Positions 1 to 11,769 are shown, counted from the first letter of the stretch. The stretch is DNA of 64,000 nt from Aphrocallistes beatrix (GCA_963281255.1 OY725495.1:3410001-3474000), one strand, 5' to 3'. A program made the numbers and translations. The notes: generated from the sequence alone by a model not told the origin.

Positions 1-2300
1 CAGCATTCTAGCATTGAGATGGTTCAACCATTTTAATTCATTAGCCAATACTTTCAACACCAAAACATGCAGCAAATTCCTCACAGTGTCATAGCAGGTG
101 GAGTCAACCTATAAACTAGAGAGGCGGAGTTGTTTGTGAGATGTCAGTATATCTGTATTTGCACTTGAAAGAGAGTTTAAACCTCAAAGAACTCATTTGA
201 TAATTATCAAATGGCTACTTACTTCCCAGAGAATATATTTTCTAGCCCGAATATAAATTTTATTGTAAATTAGAGTCATGTCTAATCAGAGACGTAGTAG
301 GTAATGCGCGGTGTATACCGGTTTCAGAGTCAGACGCAACACCTAAAGCAGTGCACAGTAGGGAGGAGGCAAAAATAACTCGTAACAGTGCTGTGTAATC
401 ATGATGTTCAGGAGGTTTAATAGTCAAAAAGATAGGTTCAAATCTGCAGCTAGACCGATCAGATTTGAGTTTAGAAGGTTATTATAACATTTTTGTAAGG
501 ATTGAGTTAAGCCAATCAAATTTATCTCGGGATTTTGATTAGCTAATACAATTAGTTAATTAAAATCTCACTTCTAAGTTCAAATCTCTACAAAAAGGAA
601 TAATATATCGTTCAAATTAGGTTTATTTGGCCAAATATAATTTCCAGGGACGAGCAGACGGATGTACGGACGCTATACCTCGATCATGTCATAAGGCATC
701 TCCGATACTAGGAGCACAAAAGATATTTATGGAGAGAATACAGAACATAAATCGAAAAAATTCACATCATAACCAGCAAATGGATAATTAGAATAATCCA
801 AAAATCGCTGGGGGGCTTATTCAGGGAAAGACCGTGATCCAATTTTCTATAAATAATTGGAAGCGTCGGCTATGTCAAATTAGTTAAAACATATTTAGAC
901 ACATATCACGAGTGAGATGGCCACAGCTAGCTATCCTGGTTAGTGAGTGACACTCAGGGTTGATTGGTTTAATACAAAAGTATAGAGCCTCCAAACCAGC
1001 TACAATGGTGGGAGTGTCTATCAAATACGTTAAAGATGGACCAATGAGAATGTTGGAGACGAATTTGATTTGTTAGGTAATAACCTACCTAACACGAATT
1101 CCTCAACAAGACGATACTCTGAATTCTGAGCAACAACTAGTAATCTCTGGTTGCCTCAAGGAAAACTATTCATTAAATCAGAGTTGAAACCGATGGAACC
1201 GAATATCTGTATTCATAAATAGTTCCCTAACGGAATACAAATACTGATATTCGATCGAATATCAACTATTTGACGAATAGTATTTGGTCTAACCGAATAT
1301 TGAACCATTCGGTTGCAACCTCATTATATATATATATGGAACTGGGAAGTGCTAGAAACATGAAATTTGGCACACAGGTAAGTAATAGTGAAACTAGAAG
1401 GGATATATACGTACAGTCCCAGCAAAAAGTCTGGAATATTTTAGTATTTTCATTGTCGCCCTTTTTAGAATAAGAAATTTCTTTTTCGACTATAACTCAG
1501 CCATTTTAGGTGATAGATGGCTGAAATTTGAATAAAATGTGTATATTGCTATTCTTCACATGTGATGCAACTATTATCAAAAAATGATGACTCATCACTC
1601 TGTTATGACGTCATCATTACACATCAAATTTTTTTACTTATTAACAAATTTGGTGATTTTTTGTGCAATCCTAACAGTATTTAGAGATGCTCCCTGATAC
1701 TTATTAATAAATAGTAGTGACTTTATGCATACAATCAAAAGGACTATTCGTGATCGAAATTCATTGGTTCATGGGAGAAACAATCAATTATCAGACTTTT
1801 ATAGTGCGATTCACACGATTCTATTTCATATAAATGATTAAATATAGTTATTTTGAGTCTATAATTTGATTGTTAAAAGTTATTTTATGATCAAATTGAT
1901 TGATCATAGCATATAACACACTTTAATTGTTGTTAATGACTGGACTGAAATTGGTTGATTAATCAATAATTATGATAATATGATATAAACCCCTCCGTTG
2001 CCCCTGGAATGTGTCGCGTCATTTCCGATTTAAGCCATTTTGGGCGGGGAAGCCAGAAAAACCCCCGAGCCATCCGGGGGTTTTATAATATTGATTAATC
2101 ACGTATAATAATCTTTAGTAATGTGAACTTTGTGGATTCAAATTGACCTAACATTTTTATTTTTTTAGTTTACTTAATACGAAGTAAATTCTATTTATCA
2201 CGAACCTATTTCTGTCACAGTTCTGATTTCATTAATGTTACTTCATACAAATGGCAATTCAGCCTCCATCAACTTCTGAAAACGGTCCTGGGACTAGAGA
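1..2300. repeat. Dispersed composite repeat, copy 1
   Basis: The first 1.3 kb matches 17341-18766 almost base for base, starting with the same CAGCATTCTAGCATTGAG. The part from about 1350 to 2300 matches 19540-20400. In the second copy the two halves are separated by an inserted block at 18769-19540, so this copy is the less interrupted one. It contains a GC-rich hairpin near 2062-2085 (CCCCCG/CGGGGG) that recurs at 20224-20250. No credible gene is present. Confidence 0.8.
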
Positions 2301-2498
2301 TTTGGCTATATACTATATTTGATTTTATAGGAAATAAATGTTAGTAAATTGTCATAGTTGCAGCCATAGGCTTAGCAATGGGGACTAGTGGGCCGTGGTC
2401 CCCTCTCTGATTTATAGTTGGACAATATTTTTAATGCTTGGCTTAAAATATGAATTAAGAGTTTATTGAATGATTATTTATTAGTAATATAACTCATA

Positions 2499-2974
2499 CA
2501 CTGCCTGGACAAAAGTATTCGTACACCCCATAATTCCCCATACAAATAGTTATAATACTGATTTATTTAACTAGTCAAGGTATTTAATTGGTAAGAGATA
2601 CGCTTAATTTGACTTCAAATTCAAATTCTCCACATTCAAATTACCGACTTTATCAGTTTTCAACTTAATTACGCTTCTTCAAGATTAAGTATTTTCAGCA
2701 TATGTTTCCTATGCCACATGTCGCGAGTGATCACCATTGTAATGGATGGCATTGATGGTATGAGGTGGCACAGTTTGAAAATTTTTAACCCTGTGGGAGT
2801 GTAAACAAGTTGAAAGATTAAAAAGTGAGTGATTCGAATATGAAGAATTCGAATTTAAAGTTAAATTTAGCGTATCTCTTACCAATTAAATACCTTGACT
2901 CACTAAATAAATCAGTATTATAACTATTTGTATGGAGAATTATGGGGGGTACGAATACTTTTGTCCAGGCAGTG
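2499..2974. mobile_element. Long-TIR foldback MITE, Tc1/mariner type
   Basis: The ends read CACTGCCTGGACAAAAGTAT and its reverse complement and are flanked by TA on both sides (2497-2498, 2975-2976). The inverted arms are long, about 150-200 bp each, and meet around a short centre, so the element could fold into one hairpin. There is no transposase ORF. The TA target and the terminal sequence fit a non-autonomous Tc1/mariner element. Confidence 0.8.
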
Positions 2975-3127
2975 TATAAAATGTAGTACGAATGATATTT
3001 CAATATACGCTACTAAGTAACCAGATAGCATGGAATATAATACTTGGTTTATAGGTGCAAAATTAAAGCGGACTTAAACTATATTTCCATAATTGGGATG
3101 AGTAATGCTCTTCATTCTTAAATTTAA

Positions 3128-3135
3128 TATAAAAG
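3128..3135 (+). promoter_or_regulatory. TATA box of secreted F5/8C gene A
   Basis: TATAAAAG lies 107 bp before the chosen ATG at 3235. The same octamer, or a close variant, sits before the other members of the family at 31117, 33927, 38926, 45298 and 49386. Confidence 0.55.
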
Positions 3136-3234
3136 AGCTGAAGTAAATAATTGATACCAAATACTTTTAATTCCTCAATACATGCAACTCGTCAAGTAAT
3201 TGAGATTGAAAGAACAAAAACTACATCTTTTAGA

Positions 3235-4140
3235 ATGCATCGACTGTCAGTCCTGTTTGCTCTGCTTGCAATTTTTTCTTGCATTGCGCAGACCCAGCAG
3301 GAATTCCTTCCAGGTGATGATTGCCCTGGCTGTCTAATGCCGTGCACCACTGAACACTGCATCGATAGGACATCTCTAATCAAAGCTTACACTACATCCT
3401 ACAACGAGTACAGGATCACCACACTACTCAATGGGATTCATGGATACTTTCAAACCACTGTGTATTATGACAAATACAAAAGAGTGTATTCAGCAAGGAT
3501 CAATCTAGAATATTGGCCTTACAAAACAATATGTAAGATTTTAAGTCAAACACCAACCATTTCCAATGACCCTAACAACAAAACTATATTAGGTGTGCGT
3601 TACAATATATTTCTAGCGTTCAATGTCCATCTAAAACCCGAATTTGTTGACAATGATTTACAGTATATCCTAATAGAAAAACTGGCCCAAGCACAGTATG
3701 AAATAGTAAATAGTAATAATAATAATAATACTTGTCATTATACTTTAGAAAACCTAAAAAAAATATATAGGCTCGGAGATGCGATTAAAAATGCATATAT
3801 TACAGGATTCACTGGAACAGATATATTTAAGTCTCCTGGTTCATCATATCATTGTAATATTGAGAAGAAAACCTGGTTAGAAATTGATCTAAAGGAGGTA
3901 TTCGCTTTTAATTACATAAATTTTCAATTGTATGACAGAGATACTCGCACTTATACATATAATCTTACTGTGTCGCTTGATAACAGAATCTGGAGAGATA
4001 TAGCCGTTAGTAAAACTGGAAAATCTGTGCAAGATTTACCTCTCCCAGGATTTACGAATATAAGATACATCAAAATGCAAGGCTACAATACTGTAAATAA
4101 TTATTTGCATCTTTACTACTTTCGCATTGAGCTGAAATAA
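3235..4140 (+). CDS. Secreted F5/8C (BTBD9-like discoidin) family protein, copy A
   Basis: Single-exon protein of 301 residues. I start at the ATG at 3235 because it opens a clear signal peptide (hydrophobic LSVLFALLAIFSCIA); the open frame extends upstream only through non-ATG codons. After cleavage comes a small cysteine motif, DDCPGCLMPC, then about 130 residues I cannot assign. Residues from about 195 to the end form an F5/8C-like beta domain with the run WLEIDLKEVFAFNYINFQLY, then YTYNLTVSLD and RYIKMQGYN. This is the style of the F5/8C domains of BTBD9, but there is no BTB or BACK domain and the protein should be extracellular. It is the most divergent full-length member here: it keeps the second cysteine of the F5/8C pair (SYHC) but lacks the first. 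It stands alone, about 27 kb from the main array. The function is unknown; adhesion or recognition is inference only. Confidence 0.8.
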   Translation: MHRLSVLFALLAIFSCIAQTQQEFLPGDDCPGCLMPCTTEHCIDRTSLIKAYTTSYNEYRITTLLNGIHGYFQTTVYYDKYKRVYSARINLEYWPYKTICKILSQTPTISNDPNNKTILGVRYNIFLAFNVHLKPEFVDNDLQYILIEKLAQAQYEIVNSNNNNNTCHYTLENLKKIYRLGDAIKNAYITGFTGTDIFKSPGSSYHCNIEKKTWLEIDLKEVFAFNYINFQLYDRDTRTYTYNLTVSLDNRIWRDIAVSKTGKSVQDLPLPGFTNIRYIKMQGYNTVNNYLHLYYFRIELK

Positions 4141-5160
4141 GCTAGATTTATTTCATTCTCTTCAAAAGTATATAAACGTGTTGCGTGTTTAATTAAATTT
4201 ATTTATTTTTTATTAATACAACCCTGTCCCATTATTATTGATACATTATCTGTTTTTCTTTTTACACTCACAAAAGATGCATTGTATTTTTATAATACTT
4301 GTTTAACACCTACTTGTTTCAAATTATGTATTTGCATTTTTATATTATTTGTGCTAGCATTTTGTATTTGTTTTGTATCATCTTAATTAAATCACAATGT
4401 TTTTTTAATTGGTATTGATTTTGAAATGAAAAAGGCTGACCATAACGCTCAAAATTCTGGACTTTCAGAATAATTAAGTCCGTTTGGGGTTTATCTCCTG
4501 GCAGATTCGACAATGCTATGAGGGTTGATACGCTCGCATTCAAAATGCATAGTTGTACCAATAAACTTCTGATCGGACTGGAGTAGCAGCTTCATCATCA
4601 ACGGTCCTGAGATTAGAGATTTGACCTTAGACCATATTTGATTTTATAAAAAAATAAATATTAATTAATTTGCATAGCTGCAGCATAATACACTAAGCCT
4701 AAGGTGTATATAAATCACACGCAATATTGTATCGCATTTCTTAAGTGATAATTTATTTATGTATTGTTAGCACTGATGATCTATATTCTAACAAAAATGT
4801 ATAGTTGAATTTGTCTTAAAAGTTTAGTAATGATTCAAAATATGCTCGAAGTACCAAATAAACTATCAAACCTTACTAGTTGTAGGTTGGTCACAGAACT
4901 TCCGATTTCGACCCTATTATGCGTTTTGTGAAGAAAAAGTGTCTCCCAGCACGCAGTGAAAATCGCTCACTGCTTTACAAATTATATTTTCAGAGTTTTT
5001 ATACTCTAAGAAAAAAATAGCTCACACATTTTCCTCGAAGAACCCGAATTTGTAGATATGTAAGTTTAGTGCATTTTGAGAACCATTCTTGTATCCTTTT
5101 CCCAAGACACATTATCCGAATTATTTGACATGACAGCCAACTGCAGATTAGGTAATATCA
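4141..5160. other. 3' flank of gene A, no gene
   Basis: AT-rich sequence with AATAAA-like signals. The stretch 4590-4690 resembles 2270-2370 (shared phrases such as TAGAGATTTG and ATATTTGATTTTATA), so gene A sits between two imperfect direct repeats of about 100 bp. Nothing else was recognised. Confidence 0.5.
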
Positions 5161-5163
5161 TAT

Positions 5164-5640
5164 GTATATATTAAAACACTAGGATTCTTTTGTTTGTTTG
5201 TCCGAATTGATTGAAGAATTGACAAGTCGTAGAGATATGAAAATTGGCATGTAGGTGTCAAATGATATGACTACGATTAAGTTCTAAGATCCAAGCGAAA
5301 TTTTCACACCTCTACAAAAGTAGAATACAATTTTTCACATCTTTTCTATAAAATATATATGATCACAATAGAAATCATTGTGCGACACTACAATAGATTG
5401 TCATTGTTATTAATACTTCAAAGCCACAACTTATGTTTGATATCTTATATGTATCATAACGTATAGCAATAAAAAAGATCATGTGCATATTTTCACACCC
5501 TTATATACATATTTCACACCATTTGACGAATTTTGAAAAATATGCTAGAAACCAGCTTCCAACGGGTGAAATGGGGTTTTCAGGGGTGTAGATTTCGAAT
5601 ATCATATTTTCGAGTAAATTTTATAATTAATCTATTTACT
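5164..5640 (+). repeat. Dispersed repeat family 2
   Basis: Begins ATATTAAAACACTAGGATTC, continues with TTTGTTTGTCCGAATTGATT, and ends near CCCATTTCACC-like sequence (here on the plus strand as AACGGGTGAAATGGGG). Related copies lie at about 14010-15110 (plus), 40880-41430 (minus) and, as a terminal fragment, at 19380-19520. It shares the phrase AATTGATTGAAGAA with the Helitron-like family, so the two may be related. There is no ORF. Confidence 0.65.
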
Positions 5641-6138
5641 TTTGTTTTCAATATATACATAAAGCAAACAAATTACAAAAATAGGCTAGAGACTGACTTA
5701 GGCTAGAGACTGACTAACAATTTTCCACGGAATTTTGGTCCACCGAGACCATTTTTTTCATGAAAAATTGGTCCTAAGTTAAGTGATGTCAAGTCCCAGC
5801 GAACATTTCATTTCGCTATCTAGCTGGTTTCAGGTGTAATCAATTTATGATTGCTTTTGTTTAATACTCAGTGCTAATAATAAAAAATATAATAATAAAA
5901 TGGATGTAAAAATCAAATACATCAATAATAATATGAAACGAACTTGTTATTAATATTGTTAATAATGAAATTCCGTTAATACTGGAGCGTAGCACCAGTT
6001 GTCAAATACAAGTAAGGCTCCTCGCAGTTCATGATTTCTAGTTAGTCATCTTATCTTAAATGTAGGGTTTGCAATCCCGTGTTCCTGATATATTTTCTAC
6101 AGGATAAAGGTATTTGTACACCATTATTTCATGCACAT
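5641..6138. other. Repeat-derived spacer with a displaced piece of the array upstream block
   Basis: 5735-5775 carries short GGTCC/GGACC foldback phrases like those at 61060-61385. 6028-6062 matches the block found before the array genes (TTCATGATTTCTAGTTAGTC, also at 37770, 47745 and 54440). The other half of that block (CTGCAGATTAGGTAATAT) lies at 5142-5160, so family 2 and other DNA have been inserted between the halves. Confidence 0.5.
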
Positions 6139-6420
6139 TTAATAATAAATAGGTCTACTCATGAATATCAATTTCCTAAACGGTAAGCGATAGAACGAAC
6201 GGGATCCCAAATTCGAAACCCGCAAACTGCAGCCACTGTATAGTAACATAAGCAGCGTGTTCACTAGTGTCCCGTGGAAGTCGAACAGGAACAGCTGAGC
6301 GATCAGGTCAGAGGGACCGGTGTAAATGTCGATGGAGAGAGAGGACTTGACGTGTTTGGACTTCCTCAGCGCTTGAGAATACACGTTGTGAATGTCCGTC
6401 CTTAAACTCTACCTGAACAC
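6139..6420 (-). pseudogene. Coding-like fragment of unknown identity
   Basis: A minus-strand stretch of about 80 codons ending at 6139 is richer in GC than its surroundings and reads like real protein: SKHVKSSLSIDIYTGPSDLI, then a hydrophobic segment. A stop lies shortly upstream in the same frame, and no start or splice context is convincing. It could be a lone exon, a gene remnant or part of a transposon. I do not recognise the family. Confidence 0.3.
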
Positions 6421-7749
6421 CAACAGTCCCGCTTAAAACCAGGCTATCCGGTCGATTCTGGAGATTATTCAGGTTCTCTTTCTTTTTGATTCGATGGTCA
6501 CGTGTGGATGTGCATTGTCGGATTTGATGTCACTGTCGAAGTGAATGGGGGCAGCTTGCACTCTCTCATCGCACACACAGCCTAACACATTCAAACCCAC
6601 ACTTTTGTTTCTTTTATGTATCTATTGTACACAAATGTAACAAAAATTTATCGTATTGATCTAAAAATATAATATTCGAAATCTACAAATAAAATAAAAT
6701 ATTCGAAATCTTTAAAAACCCCATGTCAACCATTGGAAGCTAGCCGATACCTCTTTTTACTCAAAAACAGAGAAAGATTATCTTAATATTTTGCATTCCA
6801 ATGATCTATATCTCTGAAATTTTCTGCTATGGCGTTTGTATTTCGTTGTGTCTAAATAATTTTTATTTCAATAAAGCAATCCCAGATCCCAGATACATTT
6901 CATGGCTATATTTTTAACATACTCATTCTTATCGAAGGTTACGGCTATACAAATCAAAAAGAATAATACAAGTATGATGCTAGTAAGACTGAAACGAATA
7001 TTTCAAATTGTAACGGACGAATATTTTCTAAAAGAATGAATATTCGAATACTCGTTCGTTTAGATGGAGTCAGCTTTTTTCTTTCTACATCGTTTAACCG
7101 AACTCATCCTAGGTTTCAAGCAATGAGAAGTATTCCTAAAATCTATTTTTTTAAATAGACGTGTACAGTAGACATCTCTTTTTTGACACCCCATTTGCAT
7201 GGAAAAATGTCACAAAACGATATTCAAAAGAGCCCGATGTCTACTGTACCTGAAACTCAGATTTTTGCACCAAAAACAGTCAAAAAAGTCGATAGTAAAA
7301 ATAAACCAGTGTAAAAAACCCGATGTCGAATGCCACAATTAATTGCAATATTTCCCCTATAACACAAACGAATATTCGTTAGGATCATTTCGAACTAATA
7401 TCCGAATATTTGTATAATCGTTTCAGCCCTAGATATTATGAATAAATAGCAGAATATAGAAGAGTTCATTCTATGCTAAATGGGTGCTAGATTTCATATA
7501 GGCAGTATTTTGAAACAAAACCAAGTGATCTTAGTTGCTCGACATATTCGACACTTATAAAATAAACAGTCATTCCAGAAGGAAGTAAGATGTAGCAGTG
7601 AATGTTTCTACTCGGATATTTGAATGTTTATTAGTTAACAGTTGAATGAGTAAGGTCGAAATGTATAAATTCCTTATTTAGTAACTAAGCAATATCAATT
7701 CAAATGAAAATTGAAAATATAATAATAAATTAAAGTAACTAATCTTAGT
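6421..7749. other. Repeat-like spacer, no gene
   Basis: Contains a fragment of family 2 (near 6640-6740, CCCCATGTCAACC) and the short MITE listed separately. Phrases such as CGAATATT are repeated around 7010-7060 and 7370-7410. Nothing coding was seen. Confidence 0.4.
7164..7248. mobile_element. Short pogo-like MITE
   Basis: TACAGTAGACATC at the left and its inverse GATGTCTACTGTA at the right, about 85 bp overall. The TA at each end fits the usual Tc1/mariner/pogo target. No coding capacity. Confidence 0.6.
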
Positions 7750-8283
7750 TTAATCTTCAAATTGAATCTCGACAAAGTACTTCTCTGCTGTCTGTATGAG
7801 GTGTTGTAGTGGTTCAGAGTCTGGAACGGAGAGTTCAGATTTGGAGAGTTCAAGTTTTCTGATTTTTGGGAGTGTCGGTATAAGACAGCTGAGAGTGTGA
7901 CACGAGGCAGAGCTGAGTTTGCAATTTCGTACCCATAACCTCCTTATAACAGAGTGATGAACGAGACTACCACATAGTACCATCATGCCTGAGTCTTGTA
8001 GAGGAATATCGCGGAGTGCCAAGAAAACGAGTGACTTAAGAGCTGAGATAGTGCTGTACCAGCAACTGACGTCATACGAACTGAAATTAGAATATGACAG
8101 CTTTAACGTTATAAGATTGGAGCATGATGCAATGCAATTTAGGAAACTACTCCAGCTATGGAACCCTGCTCTGTCTAAATCAGCGAAATAGATCTCTTTC
8201 AATGAATTGGAATTTGTTGCAATTAGTTGAGTGAGTGAGTCTCTGCGGGTATTGTCGAAAAGTTGCACACTAGCAGAGAATAG
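7750..8283 (-). pseudogene. LRR portion of the NLR gene, out of frame with the NACHT part
   Basis: About 178 codons rich in leucine-rich repeat phrases such as LKEIYFADLD, LITLKLSYSN, LVFLALRDIPL and IRKLELSKSEL, that is roughly four to five short LRRs of the NLR (ribonuclease-inhibitor-like) kind, ending EIQFED at 7750. It has no ATG at its upstream end; the frame opens just after a TAG at 8284-8286 and overlaps the end of the NACHT frame. It therefore looks like the C-terminal half of the same gene, displaced by a +1 frame change rather than a separate gene. LRRs in NLRs sense ligands or hold the protein inactive. A tiny intron ending at the pyrimidine-rich TTCTCTGCTAG is the other possible reading, but I see no good donor. 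Confidence 0.65.
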
Positions 8284-10114
8284 CTAGGTGCTGGAAGGTC
8301 CACACCTTGACACGCACGCCAAACTTCACTACTTTCAAGTGGACTTGCATCAGACCGAGACGCTCACTGTCATACACCTTATCGTCAATCGTGATGGAGA
8401 TGTTATTTTCTGAGGTGAGTTCACGCTCGAATATTCCTTGATTAGCCTCGAGTGCAATGGTATTAATGCAGTCTCGAATGGTCGGGTGGAAGTTGGACAT
8501 TATTACTATTTTGCTCTGTTCCTTCAGACCCATTCGTGACAACTGCCGTCTGACGATATAAACTATCAATTGTGTGTAGAGGTGTGACAGTGTCTGGGTG
8601 AGGATGGATTCAGTCGCGTTGAATAGAATGCTGAATAAACTGGCGTTAACGGGCACCAGAGATAGTTGTTTGATTTCATCATGACGGTAAAACATTTCGT
8701 GAACAGCATTTAGTTTGGAAATAGTCTCGATCTGCTTTTCGAAGTACAAGTCTCGGTTGACGGGGGAAAAGCCTAACACTTGGAAGTTTGAATCGACTTG
8801 GAATAGTGAGCCGTACGTGTACTTGAAATCGTACCACGCGCTAGGTCGACTCGTTAAGAGGATGGTGCTACGTGTTAGGAACTGTCGCTCTAACAATTTA
8901 CAGAGTAAGGTGGTTTCGAATGGGACACTCCGGGTGAACTCGTCAGCCCCGTCCATTATGATGAAGAGTCCCTCTCCGTCCGATCTGACCAAATGCTCGG
9001 AGAGTGCTTTGCTCCATTTGGCGCCAGTCGACATGCTGAGCTGGTGCCAGCTAACAATGAATGGAGAGTTGATGACCTGCTTCTTTTCGTGTCTCTCCTC
9101 CTCTAACAGATGCCACTCCTTATTCCTGCACGGAATTGAAACAGTGTATTGGAAGTTATTCAAAGTGTGGGTACCGTATATGTAGCCGAAGTGCTTACAT
9201 AGGAAAGTTTTCCCACTGCCGGGGTGACCAATCAAACACCACAGTTTATTATCATTTGAATCGCACTTAATGACAATCTCTTCAAAGTCTACGACCTCTA
9301 CGGTTTCCAGTTTGACTTGTTGGTGGATATTGCGTAGGAATTCGATCTCGTTGAGGCCACTTTCTTCAAAAGCTTCTTCCTTTGCTGGTTTAATCTGGAT
9401 TACGGTCAAGGGTATGTATACGGATCCAATCGGGACGACCGCTTCATCAAGCGCTATGCTAACGTCCTTATTCTGCTTCTTGAGGAATGCTTTCAAGCAT
9501 ATTTCCCACTCTCTCTTATTTTCCTTACTCTCCTCAAATTTGACCTCAATCTTATTCAGAAAATTCTCATTAGGCATATCTCTAAATGTGGGCGCGTAAC
9601 TACGAACTTTAAGCGCTAAATCATTCCGTTCGATAATCTCCAGATATTCGCCAAGATTTTCCATATCCCTGGAAATAATACCGCTCTCTACGCACAGTTG
9701 GAACATTTTATTTGCATTTTCATTTCCTTCCCAACTCACTGTGGATCTGCTGGTTAATATTCTCCATTGTTTCTTAGTCAATCCGGTTAGCAATAGCTCT
9801 TTCAATGATTTAGTGGAACGAATTTCCTTAGCGGTTTTGGGTTCGCGATAACTCGGGCAACTTAACCATTCTAGCTGTCTTGCAGTATGTAATAGGATAT
9901 TATTTCCCATCATTCGTAATGCTCTGTCAAAGGTATTCGGATTAAAATGGTTCCAGTTTCTTAACGCGTTTATGAATCTGGCCGGGTCCGTTCCGATTTC
10001 TTCGCTAATTCCTTCTGGGATTTCGATTGCATTTTTCAACTTTCCTACGATCTCAGGTGTCATCAAATCGTCGAGTTCAACAAACACTTTCAGTTCGTGT
10101 TTAGATTGAGACAT
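8270..10114 (-). CDS. NLR-type protein: tandem DED-like domains plus NACHT NTPase
   Basis: 614 codons from the ATG at 10114. Residues about 8-80 and 98-172 each read like a death-effector-type domain; the second has the typical GIISRDMENLGEYLEIIERN helices. After a linker comes a NACHT domain: Walker A GHPGSGKT at 296-303, Walker B FIIMDGADEF ending near 393, and the sensor-like ILLTSRP at 418-424. The frame ends at a TAG straight after VWTFQHLAILC, precisely where NLRs have the FxHLxxQE(F/Y) motif and run on into LRRs. The LRRs do follow, in another frame (7750-8283). NLRs of this plan are intracellular danger or microbe sensors, and tandem DEDs would point to caspase-8-like signalling; both statements come from the families, not from data here. 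Either the gene is a young pseudogene, it makes a truncated DED-NACHT protein, or the sequence has an indel error. Confidence 0.8.
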   Translation of the reverse strand: MSQSKHELKVFVELDDLMTPEIVGKLKNAIEIPEGISEEIGTDPARFINALRNWNHFNPNTFDRALRMMGNNILLHTARQLEWLSCPSYREPKTAKEIRSTKSLKELLLTGLTKKQWRILTSRSTVSWEGNENANKMFQLCVESGIISRDMENLGEYLEIIERNDLALKVRSYAPTFRDMPNENFLNKIEVKFEESKENKREWEICLKAFLKKQNKDVSIALDEAVVPIGSVYIPLTVIQIKPAKEEAFEESGLNEIEFLRNIHQQVKLETVEVVDFEEIVIKCDSNDNKLWCLIGHPGSGKTFLCKHFGYIYGTHTLNNFQYTVSIPCRNKEWHLLEEERHEKKQVINSPFIVSWHQLSMSTGAKWSKALSEHLVRSDGEGLFIIMDGADEFTRSVPFETTLLCKLLERQFLTRSTILLTSRPSAWYDFKYTYGSLFQVDSNFQVLGFSPVNRDLYFEKQIETISKLNAVHEMFYRHDEIKQLSLVPVNASLFSILFNATESILTQTLSHLYTQLIVYIVRRQLSRMGLKEQSKIVIMSNFHPTIRDCINTIALEANQGIFERELTSENNISITIDDKVYDSERLGLMQVHLKVVKFGVRVKVWTFQHLAILC

Positions 10115-10838
10115 TCTGATCTAAGGATTACAGCCAATGATATTGCACGGAATGCCAGATGTATTGTATCGATAGAAATCTAACAATCGGAAACGTTACA
10201 GGTAGAATTTTGTTACAAGGATATTAAACAGAAGACCTTTTGTAACGGAAATAATATGCTATACACGTTAATGCTCAGAAAATTGGTAGTTGCGAACGAT
10301 TTAACCAGTGGACAACTGTCCAGGGAATCAGACAACATTTACAGATCTATTTAAACCCAAGTTATGGGAATTAATGCAAAATAACATTTTAAATGAAATG
10401 CTAGCTTTTCGATCGAAAAGCATGGTGACATTCAGGTCAGACCTGCATCTGAAGGTGAAAACAACCTGACACATTCGCGCAATTTTATTATTTCCTCCCA
10501 AATATTTTGAATTTAATGTCATAGGCTGATACATTTCATTTTCCCAACTCAAACTAGTTGTTATATAATTATAATTTGTTGTTTGTGAACAACGACCATT
10601 TAATTTGCATTTAAATAGTTTTCAGTAAATGTACATTTCAATCATATTATCTTTCAAAAGTGTCTGAAACATGGCCAAGATCCATAAACTACTTTAGTAT
10701 AATTTTATTCTCGATTTAGAATAGATAATTTTTGGAGATCTTGAAAAGAAATTTTGGATGCTTAAATTTTACTATTCACGGTTCAAATGTCATAGCACAC
10801 TAATACGAACACACAACAATGGCAATCAAAGCTGACAT
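10115..10838. other. Upstream region of the NLR, nothing recognised
   Basis: AT-rich, no repeat copy recognised and no clear TATA box close to the NLR start. Any promoter for the minus-strand NLR should lie here. Confidence 0.35.
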
Positions 10839-11622
10839 TTACTTAGTCATTTCATAAGTACTGAGCCGTGATCTGTATTCAGAAGTTAGTGAAAATATAC
10901 TATTTTCGATTTGTCCATTGTACGTATAGCTCAGGGGATCAGCTTTCGATTTGCATATAGGATTGTTGTGATAGAACAATTATGATGATTGGTACGTTCG
11001 ATTTATATACATGGTTTAGGTGACTGTTGAAAAATTGGAATCTCCCCATTGAAAATGACTTAAAAATGAATTTGGTGATATTTTTTTGAATTCGTGGAAT
11101 AATATCTACAAGGTCAAATAATTAAGAACATATGTATGATGAAGTAAGCGGGAGGTGTTCAGTACAATAACCTGCGATAAAAAGTAATTATGCAACTTTA
11201 CGTGGATTTTTTCCCAATTTTCTCCCCCTAAAAATGGGACAAAAGTGGTAGTATACCATTTCATAAACAATTTATTCCCCAGCCTAAAACCATAATGCTA
11301 CAAATAAATCAATATTTGTTGGGTTTTTTATATGTATAATTTAATGGAAGGATCAGTTTTAATTTAAATTTGCTTAGAAATGAAATACAGCCTTAGGAAA
11401 CTCAAAAATCACGTTTGAAGGCAGTATCCTAAACTGATGTACTTAAATCGGATGTAGGAACCACAATAATTGTCCTATCACAGTAATTCTGTATGCAAAT
11501 GGAAAGCTGATCCCTGAGCTATACAATAGACAAATCCAAATATACAACAGAAAAATAGGATAATTCTACTAACTTCTGACTACAGATGAAGGCTCAGTAC
11601 TAATAAAATGACCTAAGTATAA
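10839..11622. mobile_element. Foldback element with arms of about 160 bp
   Basis: The left arm (10839-11005) and right arm (11460-11622) are imperfect inverse copies. Shared inverted phrases include AGTACTGAGCC, CAGAAGTTAGT, ATAGCTCAGGG and GATCAGCTTTC. The 450-bp centre holds no ORF. It looks like a non-autonomous DNA transposon; I could not define its exact ends or target duplication. Confidence 0.65.
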
Positions 11623-11769
11623 CTAACAGAGCTTTCAAACAGTATCCACTACATGTGCTATAAACGCTAGTATATATCCGAACGTTTAATTTCCCAAGAC
11701 ATAACGGGACGCAATAGAAAACTATTTTACATGAACTCCATTTCAATAAAGCAGGAAATAATAGGGAAA

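Noticed and set aside
2055..2090. GC-rich hairpin followed by TTTT, like a bacterial terminator
   Set aside because: The setting is eukaryotic and the hairpin is part of a dispersed repeat (also at 20224); no gene ends there.
3151..3234. Longer N-terminus for gene A
   Set aside because: It begins at a non-ATG codon and would place hydrophilic residues before a good signal peptide.
8715..9599. Plus-strand ORFs of 156 and 109 codons
   Set aside because: Antisense shadows of the NACHT gene.
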